A stretch of DNA of 64,000 nt from Megascapheus bottae (GCA_024803745.1 JANJXV010000017.1:1323001-1387000); one strand, 5' to 3'. Counted from the stretch's first letter, positions 45,319-56,651 are shown. Program-made: numbers and translations. Notes: generated by a model from the letters alone, not told the origin.

Positions 45319-46985
45319 TTAGCCCAGTGCTTCCCTTTACCACAGCGTGGACATGTGCCAGGTGATTTTTCTCTCTTTTGCCTGGCCTGGCATGGGCATT
45401 GCGTCATCCAATGTCCTATTTGTCCACAAGAGAAGCAACGCCCTGGGGGTCTAGCATCCCGAGAATGCCGCTGACCTCTATATTTTAGAGACTCAGTAAC
45501 AGTCTTTCCTTGAGGAGCGGCGGCTAAAGTAAGGCCTTGTACATGGGAGGGTCCAATATCAGCACACAGTGAAATAAAGTCCGTGATTCCTCCCTTATTC
45601 CTATGGGGTCTGATAGCCGCCTGACAGGCGGCGTTGGCATTTTCATAGGCTATGTGTCTAACTATACTGTTCCTAGCATTCTCATCTTGTACTAGGCAGT
45701 CTGCAGTCTCCATTAATCGAGACAAAAATTCTAGATAAGGCTCATTTGGTCCCTGTTTAACTTCTACTAGATTTTTTGTACGATTGGAATTGCGTAACTT
45801 TTTCCAAGCCTCTCTCGCCGCAGCATTTATTTGTAAATAGGCCTCCTTTGCATAACCCAATTGATCTTTGGTGTTTTTATAGGTTCCCTCTCCTAACAAC
45901 TGATCAACAGTGTAAGGCAGGTTCTTAGACCTATTTGTTTCAATTTTAGCCCGACACTGTGCAGTGAACTCTGTCTCCCATAATAAGTACTCTCCTGCAC
46001 TAAGGCATGCTCTGGCAAGCCGCTTCCAGTCATTTGGGCATGCAATACCAGCACACGCAGCCTCCAATATTACTTGAGTAAAAGGGGCAGTTGGCCCATA
46101 TTGGGAGCAGGCACTCTTTAAATCCTGTAATAGTTTAACAGGAACAGGTTGATGGTATACTTGTTCATCATGATCAACTAAACTAGGGAAGCATCGAGGC
46201 CCTGAAATACCTTCCCTCTCTCTAGCAGCCTGAGACAGGTTTAATTGCGATGCACTGTGCCTGGTTGTAGTGCCTGTTAAAAGGGACTTGTTGCTAGGGC
46301 CTTTAGGCTTGCCTAAAGGTTGAGAAAGGGATTGAGGCCGTAAGGCTGCAGCTGGAGGCGGTGGGTGTGAGGGGTAAGGTTTAGAATCAGACATCATAGT
46401 GGCCTGAGGGTCATCTTTCTTTCCTACTTCTGGGGGGGCTCTCTGCTCTGTCCCCATTTTCGATAGAAGATGTAGCATTTCTTCTAACTTCTTCTCTATC
46501 GTAGCCACCCGGCCCTCCAATGACTCATCATAACTTTCCTCCTTGGTATTCAAACCTGAATTCTGATACTCAATATCTACTGGTTGTTGTTCCCTTTTCA
46601 AGATCTCACTTGGACTCTCTTGGGCTGCGGCATATGGCTCAGCCTCAGGTTCTTCAGAAGGGTCCTTTAACTCATAAAGTTCCCTTAATTCAAGATTAAG
46701 TTCAGCATTTTCATGTAGAGGATCTATGTATTCACTTACTAAATTCCATACAGTAGCAGCCTCTACTGGGGTCTTTTCGGGGCCATATACATCATAATAA
46801 TCTAGAATTCTTTTTCCTATCCGCTGCCAGGCTTTTTGGAATTCCTCCTCTATAGACCTCGGGTATGCCTCCTCGAGAAACTGTAGGAAGCTCTGAAGCA
46901 CCCCTTTTTCCACCCACGTTCCGTGGGCTTCAAATAGGCCTGTTAAGATCGGTAGAAACAACCCATGGCTATTAGCTTGACCCAT
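45102..46985 (-). CDS. gag: ERV-B Gag polyprotein (627 aa), intact
   Basis: Structural polyprotein of a class II ERV; it assembles particles and packages RNA. It starts MGQ, with Gly2 suited to myristoylation, about 90 nt from the primer binding site. A matrix-like N-terminus is followed by an acidic linker, a short coiled-coil-like stretch (about 150-170, RVATIEKKLEEMLHLLSKM), a proline-rich segment (YPSHPPPPAAALRP), the capsid region (about 265-480), then two CX2CX4HX4C zinc knuckles (CFSCGQIGHWMTQC and CPRCGKGKHWAKDC) of the nucleocapsid. No PPPY or PTAP late motif is obvious. The frame is unbroken, in contrast to ERV-A. The last about 217 nt overlap the pro-pol frame. Confidence 0.93.
   Translation of the reverse strand: MGQANSHGLFLPILTGLFEAHGTWVEKGVLQSFLQFLEEAYPRSIEEEFQKAWQRIGKRILDYYDVYGPEKTPVEAATVWNLVSEYIDPLHENAELNLELRELYELKDPSEEPEAEPYAAAQESPSEILKREQQPVDIEYQNSGLNTKEESYDESLEGRVATIEKKLEEMLHLLSKMGTEQRAPPEVGKKDDPQATMMSDSKPYPSHPPPPAAALRPQSLSQPLGKPKGPSNKSLLTGTTTRHSASQLNLSQAAREREGISGPRCFPSLVDHDEQVYHQPVPVKLLQDLKSACSQYGPTAPFTQVILEAACAGIACPNDWKRLARACLSAGEYLLWETEFTAQCRAKIETNRSKNLPYTVDQLLGEGTYKNTKDQLGYAKEAYLQINAAAREAWKKLRNSNRTKNLVEVKQGPNEPYLEFLSRLMETADCLVQDENARNSIVRHIAYENANAACQAAIRPHRNKGGITDFISLCADIGPSHVQGLTLAAAPQGKTVTESLKYRGQRHSRDARPPGRCFSCGQIGHWMTQCPCQARQKREKSPGTCPRCGKGKHWAKDCRSRTDRNGRPLSGNWRRGQPLAPQNHGAVPPSSRPQVHLLTTPQDQSPASSVPPQEVQDWTSVPPPAQY
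45244..45276 (-). promoter_or_regulatory. Gag/pro-pol -1 ribosomal frameshift signal
   Basis: The minus strand has the heptamer GGGAAAC (45276-45270) in the gag phase G GGA AAC. A 7-nt spacer follows, then an 8-bp GC-rich stem GGGGCCAG / CTGGCCCC (45262-45255 and 45251-45244) with a 3-nt CCC loop. Gag and pro-pol frames are in the -1 relation here. GGGAAAC is a known betaretroviral gag-pro slip site. The loop Cs might pair with downstream Gs to form a pseudoknot, which is inference. Confidence 0.88.
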
Positions 46986-47031
46986 AATTTTTACTCCTGA
47001 CTATACTCTCTTAATAGTCCTACGATGTGTT

Positions 47032-47037
47032 ACTCAC
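47032..47037 (-). promoter_or_regulatory. ERV-B leader splice donor
   Basis: The minus strand reads GTG|GTGAGT between primer binding site and gag. It is conserved in ERV-A at 4591-4596. Confidence 0.55.
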
Positions 47038-47076
47038 CACAGGGAGGGGTCCTCCACCTTCGTCCCAGATTTTCAG

Positions 47077-47094
47077 GTCCCTGTTCGGGCGCCA
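47077..47094 (-). other. ERV-B primer binding site, tRNA-Lys3
   Basis: The minus strand reads TGGCGCCCGAACAGGGAC, a full 18-nt complement of the tRNA-Lys3 3' end, 2 nt inside the LTR edge. IAP elements use tRNA-Phe, so this copy sits with Lys-primed class II lineages. Confidence 0.96.
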
Positions 47095-47096
47095 GA

Positions 47097-47432
47097 TGCC
47101 GGGGCCTCCCGGCAGCAAATTGGGGTTCCTGAAATAAGGGGCAGGGACTGGAAAAATTAGAAGAGAGACAAACACATCGGGTCCAGGAGGTCTGCAGCCC
47201 AAGCAAAAACTGCCTCCTCGTTTATTCTTAACACAAAGTTTTTATCCCCTCCCGAGACCAGGGCCCTCCCAGGTGTTACATCCAGATCGTTAATCAGGGA
47301 GCTGTTGAGGGTTACATTCATATGGTAAATCTCAGATCAATTGAACAGGAGAAGGCCAAAAAACAATAAGACAATCAAGCAATTATCTGATGCAAATCAA
47401 AGTACAGTTTGTTTCCACTCTTGCTCCCGACA
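47097..47432 (-). repeat. ERV-B 5' LTR
   Basis: 336 bp, TG...CA. The minus-strand TATA-like ATAAAAA (47239-47245) precedes AATAAA (47221-47226). It would drive the proviral transcript leftward. Confidence 0.95.
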
Positions 47433-47438
47433 CTTAAT
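47433..47438. repeat. Target-site duplication of ERV-B, right copy
   Basis: cttaat, identical to 38452-38457. Confidence 0.92.
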
Positions 47439-47549
47439 GAATATTTCCTCTTTCCTTGTGAAACTACTCCAGGCCCTGTGCTTGACAAGTACTCCACCAG
47501 GCTTCCATTGAACTCCCAAGAGGAATTTTTTTCTATTTAAAAAATGAAT

Positions 47550-47740
47550 TAATTAATACTTTAAAAAATTGTATTGTCAGGATGATGTATAGAGGGGTTA
47601 GTGACATTCATAAACTAGTGAGTACATTATTTCTTGAACATTGTTACACCTTCCCATTTTTTTCTTCCATTTCCCTCCCCCCACCCTTTTCTGAGTTGTA
47701 AAGTTCATTTCGGACATATTGTCTTGTGAATATTGATGTT
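47550..47740 (-). repeat. Old L1 3'-end fragment, minus strand
   Basis: The reversed L1-type 3'UTR (gatgatgtatagaggggtta, then a ccctccccccaccc tract) resembles 51165-51300. It is distinct from the young L1 tails. Confidence 0.55.
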
Positions 47741-47745
47741 ACATT

Positions 47746-47923
47746 TCTTTTGGCCAGTCCTGGGGCTTGAACTCAGGGCCTGGGCACTATCCCTGAGATT
47801 TATCAAGGCTAGAATTCTACCACTTGAGCCACAGCACCATTTCTGGCGTTTTCTGTTATATGTAGCCCAGGGCTTCATTCATGCTAGGCAAGCACTCTAC
47901 CATTTGGCTACACTGCCAGTCCC
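47746..47923 (-). repeat. IDL-Geo-like SINE, minus strand
   Basis: The reversed right monomer (tggccagtcctggggcttga) and a shortened reversed ID-like half (catgctaggcaagcactcta). Confidence 0.85.
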
Positions 47924-48879
47924 TGCCAATCAGGATTTTTTAATGGAACTATAGATGTGAATTCAGGAAGAGGCTTGGAAGAGAAAACCCATAATTTTTC
48001 TGTTTGTCTTATATGGCCCAAGTCAAAGTAGGACTGTGAGGCAGTCCTGTTTTCTATGCTCTGGTGCAATCCACTTGTTCACCCTGCCCTAGTGGCTGAA
48101 TACTTCATTCACTCTCCCTTGTAGAATTTTTAGTACTCTTATTACCTTTGTAGTTAGTTCCCAATATTAAATTCCTTCATTTGAATACCTATCTTTGGCT
48201 TAGGTATTCTAACAATTGGTCTAGCTGTTTTCTAATTGATATACTTACCATGGCATGATGCATTGAGTGCTTTTGTTCTGACTGACTTTTCATCTTAGCA
48301 ACATCATGAAATATTTACAGAATCACGGTCCTGGCAATTAATCTTTTTATACCCTACCCCAAGCAGAATAATTACTCTCCTTCTTTGTTATTCATGCTCT
48401 AATCCTTACCCTTTAAATTTGTGCTTATGGCATAAACATTTATCTTTCTATTTGCAATATAATAGGCTTATCAGCTTTAGTCTTTAAAATAACTACACAA
48501 ACTTTCAGCCCTGGGTAGAAATACAACTGCCAGTTCCACTCAGGACTCAGAAGTGTTTCTCTGGCTTTTGGAATCAGTAGAACATTAAGGAATGAGAACA
48601 GAAGCAAACATATGGAAAAAAATTTTTAAAAAAACAATGACCACAAGTCATGGATTTATAATAACTAGAGTCCAGATAGACTTTTTAAACTTCAGTTACA
48701 AACACAGGCACAAAAATCAGCAAATCAGCACTCACGTGGATGGGTACTTGCCTAATGATAAAATTGTAAATGTGTGACAATTAAAATAATCATATTTACT
48801 AATGGTCATTATCACCATAGCTCACATTTATGGCACTTGGTATATTCTTTATTTGCACTTTCACTCAAATCGGGTTTTT
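47924..48879. other. No recognised feature
   Basis: Unique sequence without a supported gene. Confidence 0.45.
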
Positions 48880-48884
48880 TTGTT

Positions 48885-49125
48885 TTGTTTTTTGGTCAGT
48901 CATGTGGTTTGAATTCAGGGTCTGGGTGCCAAATTTGAGCTCTGCTTTTTCAAGGTTAGTGCTCTACTGTTCTGATCCACAGACCCACTTCCATTTTTCT
49001 AGTGGCTAATTGTACATAAGTGTTTCATGGACTTTCCTGCTTGAATTGGCTTTGAACTGTGATCCTCAGATCTCAGCCTTTTAGGTAGCTAGGATTACAT
49101 GTGTGAGCCACCATTAGCCATCCTC
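48885..49125 (-). repeat. Composite 7SL-headed SINE with Geo-like right monomer, minus strand
   Basis: The reversed right monomer (ggtcagtcatgtggtttgaa ... ggttagtgctctactg) joins a reversed 7SL-like head (gatctcagccttttaggtag, gattacatgtgtgagccacc). Confidence 0.75.
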
Positions 49126-49176
49126 TGAATACCTTTATAATGGATATATATAGATAATTTATATAATATGTAATAA

Positions 49177-49200
49177 ATATATATATATATATATATAATA
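49177..49200. repeat. (AT)n microsatellite
   Basis: Alternating AT run. Confidence 0.9.
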
Positions 49201-50896
49201 CTTTTGAAAGACCACAAATAAAAACATTTGATTTTTCCAACAACACAGGGTTGGTTTTACTGTTTTTCAGTACAGTAGTCTTTTAATAGTGTTTTTATTT
49301 GTAGTCAATATCCATAAACTTTGAGAGTAATTTAAGACTAGTGAAAATCATTTTAACTAGCAGTTATATTTTGATCTGACCACACTATAGCTATTTTTTG
49401 GCATTTTATACCCAGTCCTACTCTGAAATTATTTTTGTTTGATTAATATCCTTTGTTGGAAAAGGACTTAAATCTATTTTCAAAGATCAGTCTAGCTGCG
49501 AATAGTACAAAATAAAGACTAATATATTTACTAATGAACTTTCTTGAGATACACAGTATTGTGCTTTATTTGTAATAAAATAATTTTAAGGAAATGACTA
49601 TTTCCCATTGTGAATGGGATATTCAATTAAATGTTATCTGTGTAAAAATATCTGTATTGAATATAACAGTCATTGTGAATAAATAAAATAGACAACTGAG
49701 GGGGTGATGGGCTGACTAAAATAATCAAATCTATAGCCCAATGATAACCTGAAATTGAGATCTTTTTTATGTGTATAATGTCCTTATCTTTTGGAAGTTT
49801 CTTATTCCCATTTCACCTTCCTTATCTTTTGGAAGTTTCTTATTCCCATTTCACCTTCCTTCTCATTCACAAAATTTCTTATGGATATTAAATATTCTAT
49901 CATTGTGTGGTTTAGAAATAGGAAGTTTCCTTTGGAAACACTTAAGGAGTATTTATGTTTTACAAAACCTCACTGTACCTGTTTGGTCAGTAGTGATAAG
50001 TGATTGATTGATGAATCTCTAACCCATCAAAAACACTTGTGTCTAGAGTAGTCTTAGTAGGTGAAAACCTTCTATTTCATGTCACAAAAAGTAAATACCA
50101 GTGAATTTCTTTAAAAAAATATGTTTCAGGTGCAACAATTGACTCAGAGAATTCAACCAGATATTCAAGTAGTATGGTATTATCTTCTAGTATCAAATAA
50201 AAGTGACAGAATTCAAGGGTGACAACAGGCATTTCTCCTATCAAGAAGGCTTGATGTTAAACTAGAGAAGCAGACATCCTTTCATGTCACCATTTTCTGT
50301 AATAAAAAAATGAAAGGAAGTGTGGCCCATGTTTCAAGGGTAATAAGCATGGTTTTCCTTGTAATTTCTCGTGTATTTTATGTCTGTATATCTCATATTT
50401 ATCTGGAAAAGGGTTCACTCATGAAGCATCTGAGAATGAATGAATGAATTTATGAAATGGCAAGAAAAGGATGTATGGAAGGAGGGAACTTAAACCCATA
50501 TTTATTATTTTTCTATCCAAAAATCATTGTCTTGGTATTGTTTTTAACTGAGGCTAAGCAGATAAACATAAATTACTTTAATTCATCTGACCTCATTTGT
50601 GGCAAGGTGAATTTGCCATCATCACCTCCAGCATTATGGAAGAGTAGAGGTAAGGAGAGCAGGGTGCTCCATGCTGATAAGCCAACCAGTCAGAAACATT
50701 GCTCCAAGCCAGTCAAGGTGTGCCCTTGGGATTCAGGTGGCAGCCCTAAAATTCTGATGGTAAAACAGTAATGTTGAGAACATATGTGTGACTGCTTGAT
50801 TCTGCGGCAATCATGGAGGCAAATGGCAAATCCCATTTGCTTAACAGCCAATGACTACCAGAGGCATACATGTGTTCAGCTAAGTTTTGTCTTATA
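49201..50896. other. Unique sequence with a 38-bp tandem duplication
   Basis: No gene recognised. The notable structure is the perfect duplication at 49781-49856, listed separately. Confidence 0.5.
49781..49856. repeat. Perfect 38-bp tandem duplication
   Basis: tccttatcttttggaagttt and the following 18 bases occur twice without change (49781-49818, 49819-49856). Confidence 0.97.
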
Positions 50897-51480
50897 ACCT
50901 GCTACTGTGGTTGGGATGTGTCCCAACAAAACTATATTTGGAAGCCTAATTGTCAATGTGATAGTGTTAAGATTTAGGCTTTTATGAGTGATTATGTCAT
51001 GAAGAGACAGTCCACATGTGTGTTATCAGGCCTTTATATCGAATGAGTAAGGTTGACTCTATCCATTTTATCATAAAATGATGTCACATTCTTCCCTTCC
51101 AGAGGGTAGAACAATAAGCACCAAAGTTTCTACTGAATTAAAAATAAATAAGTAAATATATTTGTGTGTATTTTAAAAGTGATGTACAAAGGGGTTACAG
51201 TTACATTATTCAGGTAATGAGTGTATTTCTATTTGAACAGTGTCACACCTTTTCTTGCTATCTCCCAGTATTTCCCTCCTTGCCTACTCTACTGACTTTT
51301 TATGTGCACTATCTCATTTGGTGTTTTCATTGTCTCCATGATACTGGGAAGTAGCGATCAGACCCTTACAGATACTGAACCTGCTCATGTGCTATTGATG
51401 GTGGAATTGTTTCTCCCAGAACAGTGAGAAAAATCAGTTAATGTCTTTTACTGATTACTTACTCATCGGTATTTTTCGTG
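50897..51480 (+). repeat. Ancient mammalian interspersed repeat, split by an old L1 end
   Basis: 50915-51120 (ggttgggatgtgtccc ... ggaagcctaattg) and 51370-51480 (gatactgaacctgctcatgt ... cagaacagtgagaaaa) look like two ends of one old repeat that recurs at 59165-59455. 51165-51360 between them is an old L1 3' end in reverse. I do not assign the family; a MaLR-type LTR or an old DNA element are both possible. Confidence 0.4.
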
Positions 51481-52324
51481 GTAACACAAATGATCTAAGA
51501 CAGTATAGGATATTAAAACATGATACACAGCTGTGAAAAGTATTAAATAATGTGGAAGCCATCAGCTTTGGTTGGGATAATGAGTAGAAGGTATAGTAGT
51601 TGGAAGAGCAAGTCATCAAAGCCTCAGATATTTCTTTATAGTTTTATGAGCATACTAGGATGCATACTTTATTTCTTACTGCACTAATGAAACCACCATA
51701 AAATATAAGAGGCCTTTGAGTAAAATGATGTTCTTGGGAAATCTGTCAAGCGTTTTGGATTCAAGATAGATATTTTTAATGAGAATTGAGTAAATAGGGT
51801 TGTTTTGGTTTGAGGGTTTGCAGTAAGGGAAGTTTAATAATTGAATATCCTAATTCCTAATGATTTTCTCTAGATGGTGATAACAATAAAGTGAAATTTT
51901 ATTTAATAATAATAATAATAAAAGACTTTAGTGATTTATACAATGGTCATTTTCCTCTGTGCTATGACATGAGTGGTCTTAGTCTTGATTTTGTCTTGCT
52001 TAATAAAGGTTATGAAATAACATTATGTTATCTGATTTTGTTTTATGATCAGATTTTTTAATCTGGTAACTCCAGGAACTCAAAACCTAGCAGCTATTTT
52101 GCACACACACATCCATGATTATAAAAGCAGTCATAAAATTGAAATACTGTATTGTCTTTCCTAGATCTTCTGTTCATATATTTGAGAATCTGATAAGGAA
52201 AACAAAGTAGTAATATCCTTTGCTATAATTGACCTTTAGTTAACGTCGATATTATAAGTATGGAATTCAGGAAAATCTGAAATATTAATTGATTTTTATC
52301 ATTGAATCAATAAATTACTTATAT
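51481..52324. other. No recognised feature
   Basis: AT-rich, with a (TAA)n run at about 51904-51922. Confidence 0.45.
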
Positions 52325-52440
52325 TAATATAAACACAGTTTTGCTATGTAACCCAAGCAGCTCTTGAACTCCTGATCTTGTAGCCTCTACTCCTAAATTC
52401 TAGGATTATAGATTTGTGTAACTCCATTCATTTCTGAAAT
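52325..52440 (-). repeat. B1/Alu-like SINE, minus strand
   Basis: The reversed B1-type monomer: cagttttgctatgtaaccca, cttgaactcctgatcttgta, ctaggattatagatttgtgt. Well recognisable. Confidence 0.8.
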
Positions 52441-53335
52441 ACCAACTCTTATTCACTTATAAACCATCTCATCTCATTTATATTTTTATAGAGAATAAGG
52501 ATAAAACTGTAAAAACATTTTGCCCAAAGATGAACTCTTACAAATGTGTACTTGCATTTGACAATGAATTATTACAGTGTAGGAACTTGTGTCTGATTTA
52601 ATAATATTTGTCTCCAAGGATGACTCCTAGTACTCACATCTCTGAGTACTTACCCCTCTTTGTCGCTCAGTTTGTCCCATGACTCATTCTTCACCAGTAG
52701 AATAGGGTCAAAGTGATACTGCATAGATTCTAGATATAAAGAAAGGCTAGATTAATCTTGCAGTCTGGGTCTTGTGCTCTGACAGTTCTCACTCTAAGGG
52801 AAGTTAAGTGCCATTTAAAAGCCCATCTCTCTTAAGAATGCTGTCATGACTAGAAGACCAAGCTAATGTGGAAAAAGAGATTCCCACCTGCACAGAACCA
52901 TTTCAACCATTTCAGCAGAGGTGTTGGAAGCATGGGAAAAGACACCAGATGGTCTCTCTCTCTCGCTACTATCTAATGGCCACCCCATTATAAAAAACCA
53001 CACTAAATCAAGCCCACTTGAGGTTGGATATGCAAAAATAGTAAATGGAAACAAGAAGTCATATGAAAATAATTATTATTGTTACTCATGCTAGTAGGAA
53101 AATGCTGGCAATTAAAGGCCAGCTATATTGGTTTGTCTGAATTGTTAATATTCATTTGCATTAATCATGAGTTTTACATGAAAATGAGTACTTTTAAGAG
53201 CTTTAAAAAGTTAGACATTTCACCCTAAGTCACTTTTACATAATTTATTTGATGAACAAATATTTTGAGAAACATAGGTGCTATTTTAAGTATGATTTAG
53301 CTTTCATTGCAATTTTAGAATTCAAGTGTACAGAA
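52441..53335. other. No recognised feature
   Basis: Unique sequence without a supported gene. Confidence 0.45.
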
Positions 53336-53337
53336 AC

Positions 53338-53672
53338 CAAAAAAGATCCATGTTTCTCACACCTCTAAGTCCAGATAGTCAGAGGGCAGAGATCAAAGGG
53401 ATTCAAGTTCAAGATCTGTCTGAATAGAGAGAAAGCAAGATTCAGTCTCAACAAACAAGTTAGATGTGTTGGTACTTGTCTGCGGTTCAATCTAGGGAGG
53501 AAGCATAGGTAGGAGGATCATAGTCTGACACTGGTCATGAGCAAAAATGCCCTGTCTGAAAATGATGAAAAACAAACAAAAAAACCAGGGGTTGGTATAC
53601 CTCAAGTGACAGAGCACCTGCCTAGCAAGCACAAGGTCCTGAATTGTAAACTCAGTACCACAGAAATGAAAA
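53338..53672 (+). repeat. Old B1/ID composite SINE (B4-like)
   Basis: Two degenerate 7SL-like segments (53350-53455 and 53460-53575) are followed by an ID-like tRNA segment (aggggttggtatacctcaag, agagcacctgcctagcaagc). Confidence 0.55.
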
Positions 53673-54200
53673 TGAAAATGGATTTCTTTTAAGAATCCAA
53701 GAATAGAGTTGCACTTTTCTTGTGGTATCGATCAAAGGAGTGCTTGGAGGAACAATGAAAACAGTTTTACTCACCAAATATTAGCTTTTATTTCCTGTAA
53801 TTGCTCTCTTCAATGGAATTATAGGACAGATTTTGGCCAATAATATGCAATGGAAGTGACATGTCACCTTAGGAAGCAATAGAAAACATATCTGTGATTC
53901 TCTTGATAGGAGGATAAAATAAGTCAGATGTTCTAGTTGATATGGACACAGGATGATGAAGTCTTCACTGGCTTAAAGCCCTATGTGAATGAGGTAAACA
54001 GAGCTTCTGGGGGCCTCTTAATGAGCATGAAACAAACGTAGGATGTCCTTAAACAATTGTGACTAATACAGGAGCATTATATCCCATAAGTTCCATTATA
54101 TACCCTTGAGCCATTCAAAATCAATTTTAAATCTGAACACAGATGCAAGACATATTTTTATGTGAGCACAATTTTAGGGTACAATTTCTGAGTTCATCTC
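53673..54200. other. No recognised feature
   Basis: Unique sequence. Confidence 0.4.
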
Positions 54201-54204
54201 CAAA

Positions 54205-54375
54205 TGACTTTGTGTTGGGATTTGAATTCAAGGTTTCATCCTTGGTTGGCTTACTTGCTGAGCTGGAGTTCTACCACTTAAGACTTGCCTCCAGACTTGG
54301 TTCTTGCTTGTTATTTTGGTAATGGTCCATTTGGGGAGAACTCAAATTGACCATACACATGAACTACCAGCACAC
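54205..54375 (-). repeat. Very old composite SINE, minus strand
   Basis: Weak match: gtgttgggatttgaattcaa, ctggagttctaccacttaag, then catgaactaccagcacac. It is diverged. Confidence 0.4.
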
Positions 54376-54772
54376 TGCTTCCAAACAAATTTATTTCTCT
54401 AATTTCTCAATATAATATTTTGACAGGAATAATGCATTTACTTACATAATTTGAGAATTCTTAATATTCAAATCGTTCTAAACTCAAGTTGTTTCCCTTT
54501 TTATTTTATAGTAATTTTGTAGTAAATCATGTAATTTATTCAAAGATTAAAATATTTATACAATTGTTTTCCTCAATAAAATTATTTAAGATTTAAAAAA
54601 ATTTTTTGAATATGTGCCATGAAAATTTCAAATTGTTATTTAAATAGGTTATAATGAACCTTATGCATCCCCAATTTCAGTTTCACCAATAACACTCTTA
54701 GTTTAATAATTATTAACATATGAGAAATATTTCAAGCAACTTTTGACTACTTATTTATAAAGGTAAAATGTA
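54376..54772. other. AT-rich stretch, no recognised feature
   Basis: Strongly AT-rich with short A and T runs. Confidence 0.4.
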
Positions 54773-54963
54773 GGGCCAGGAGTTTGGCCTAATGGTAGAG
54801 TGTTTGTCTAGCATTCACAAAGACCTGGGTTCAATTCCTTGGTACCACATACATAGAAAAGCCAGAAGTGGTGCTGTGGCTCATGTGATAGAGCACTAAC
54901 CTGAAGGAAAGCCCAATGACAGTGTTTAGTCCCTGAGTTCAGTTCCCAAGACTGGAAAAAAAT
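54773..54963 (+). repeat. IDL-Geo-like SINE, plus strand
   Basis: The ID-like half (gggccaggagtttggcctaa) and right monomer (gccagaagtggtgctgtggc) with an A-rich tail. Complete but mutated. Confidence 0.88.
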
Positions 54964-56353
54964 ACAGAAAAATAAAATTACACATTTTTCCCTATCTCCA
55001 AAATGTGATCCAAACTTTCTATGAACCTTTGTATCTTGTGGTCATGGTTTCAACTTCTGTATTTCAAACTTGATTATGTTGCTAAGATCACTTTATTTAA
55101 GGTGGCCATTCTTCCTGGTTTGACCAGCAAAGTCTGATGTTCACACTGCTGCCTTGTGGAAGGTTTGAGAAGGACTGAATTCTCGTAAATGTCCCAATTT
55201 GAATGACAAATTATTTCTTGCCTGTTGCTGTTAAACAAACACCTTGTTACCCTACTTTTACCTCTTCTGTCTCTCACATTTTGTCTTTTAACACCCAAGC
55301 AAATTTAAACCAATCTAGAGTCAGCAAAGCCTAAGGGTCTGACTATTGTTCCACTGATATTAGCTGGTTTAGTGCTAACTATATAATTTTAACGTTCTGT
55401 GCAAAATGATGCTTAAAAAGTTGTCCATTTCAAGATAAAGACAAGGACCTCTTATGCCTCCTCTGTTATACTCCACCTACCTTGGCAATTTGAGCAATCC
55501 CAGAACTGAATCCCACATGAGATCCTCTGGTGTTAACCCTCATAGTTTATTCCTCCTTCCCTCTGTGTGGATCTAACTATTCTCATCATCTAATCAGTGC
55601 TTACTGTTACTAATGGCAGAGATAGCATTTCAACTCAGGTGTTCATTTCAAAGTATCTACTCTTCTGATCATAGCCATCAGAGGCTACCTATTGTTGATG
55701 GCAGATCCAGAATTCCAAGGAATGTAACTTAGCTGTTCAAGCATACATGTCCCAGAAAAAAAGATCCACTTATGTTGTTCTTTATGTATTTAACCATGTA
55801 CTGGAATTTCTCTGGCATATTAATGGTTCAACTATCCTTTCCTCCCACTCATACTTTCTTCCACACTAGGGATATGTTGTGATATGGAAAATGCAATACA
55901 TTCGGAAAACAAATGTTTTCCTTTACTATAAATCCATCCTTCACTATAAATGCCTATTAACAATGTAAGTGTGAATCCCTACGTTCAGAAGGCTTCCTTG
56001 TTAGCACAATGAAAGGTAAAAGTTACAAATGAACATCATAAAAGCCCCATAGTTCTTCTTAGCACGTTGTGGGTTAGTGAGATTAGCCTGGTGTCCTTTC
56101 TCTGCGTGCTGATGGCTGTTTCAAGAAGCATAGCAGCTCACTGGCTCCATTGCCATACCACAGATAGACTTTTCCTGTGTTGCTATTTGGACTTCTTGAC
56201 AGATTCTAATAAATTTGTTTACCATTTTCATACCCAAAGATCAATGAGTGGCCGTGACATTTGCATATTAACACATATAATTGGACTTTTATTCGTGTAC
56301 AAAGGTTTTAGTTACTAGTGAATAAATTTTATACAACAGATCTTAGATCTTTC

Positions 56354-56354
<1 letters not shown>
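54964..56354. other. No recognised feature
   Basis: Unique sequence. The short frames have no domain I recognise. Confidence 0.45.

Positions 56355-56403
<49 letters not shown>
56355..56403. repeat. (GT)n microsatellite
   Basis: Uninterrupted GT run. Confidence 0.96.
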
Positions 56404-56406
<3 letters not shown>

Positions 56407-56414
56407 ACATACTA

Positions 56415-56630
56415 CTATCAGTATTGGATCTTGAACTTAGAGTGCTTGCTATCTCTTTGCATTTTTGCTCACAGTTGGTGCTTCACACTTGAGTCACACC
56501 TGACTACCAGTGTTTTCCTGATTAATTGGAAATAAGAATATTGCTAGGCTAACTTCATACCTGGATCCTTTGATCTCTGCCTTTTTAGTAGCTAGGATTG
56601 CACTTAAGAGCCACCAATACCAGCTGGTCT
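56415..56630 (-). repeat. Old composite SINE, minus strand
   Basis: The reversed right-monomer-like part (cagtattggatcttgaactt) and reversed 7SL-like head (tagtagctaggattgcactt). It lies between two GT runs. Confidence 0.6.
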
Positions 56631-56650
56631 TCATCCTTTTTAAGGGTATG

Positions 56651-56651
<1 letters not shown>

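Larger units (their letters stand above)
38458..47432 (-). mobile_element. ERV-B: complete class II provirus, envelope-less
   Basis: About 9.0 kb on the minus strand. From its 5' side (right): LTR, tRNA-Lys3 primer binding site, splice donor, gag, -1 overlap, one pro-pol frame, about 2.9 kb non-coding, polypurine tract, LTR. Both LTRs are 336 bp, and I count two differences by eye (attcggg/attgggg and cctcttcg/cctcctcg). TG...CA ends and 6-bp target-site duplications are exact. No env frame is seen. Relatives are IAP/MusD-like and HML-type class II elements; I do not assign a named family. Confidence 0.95.

Noticed and set aside
50457..50771. 104-codon plus-strand frame in unique sequence
   Set aside because: No family recognised and no flanking gene structure. 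Cannot be supported as an exon from sequence alone.
56067..56318. 83-codon plus-strand frame in unique sequence
   Set aside because: No recognisable domain, no splice-site context supporting an exon, and a length expected by chance in AT-rich DNA.
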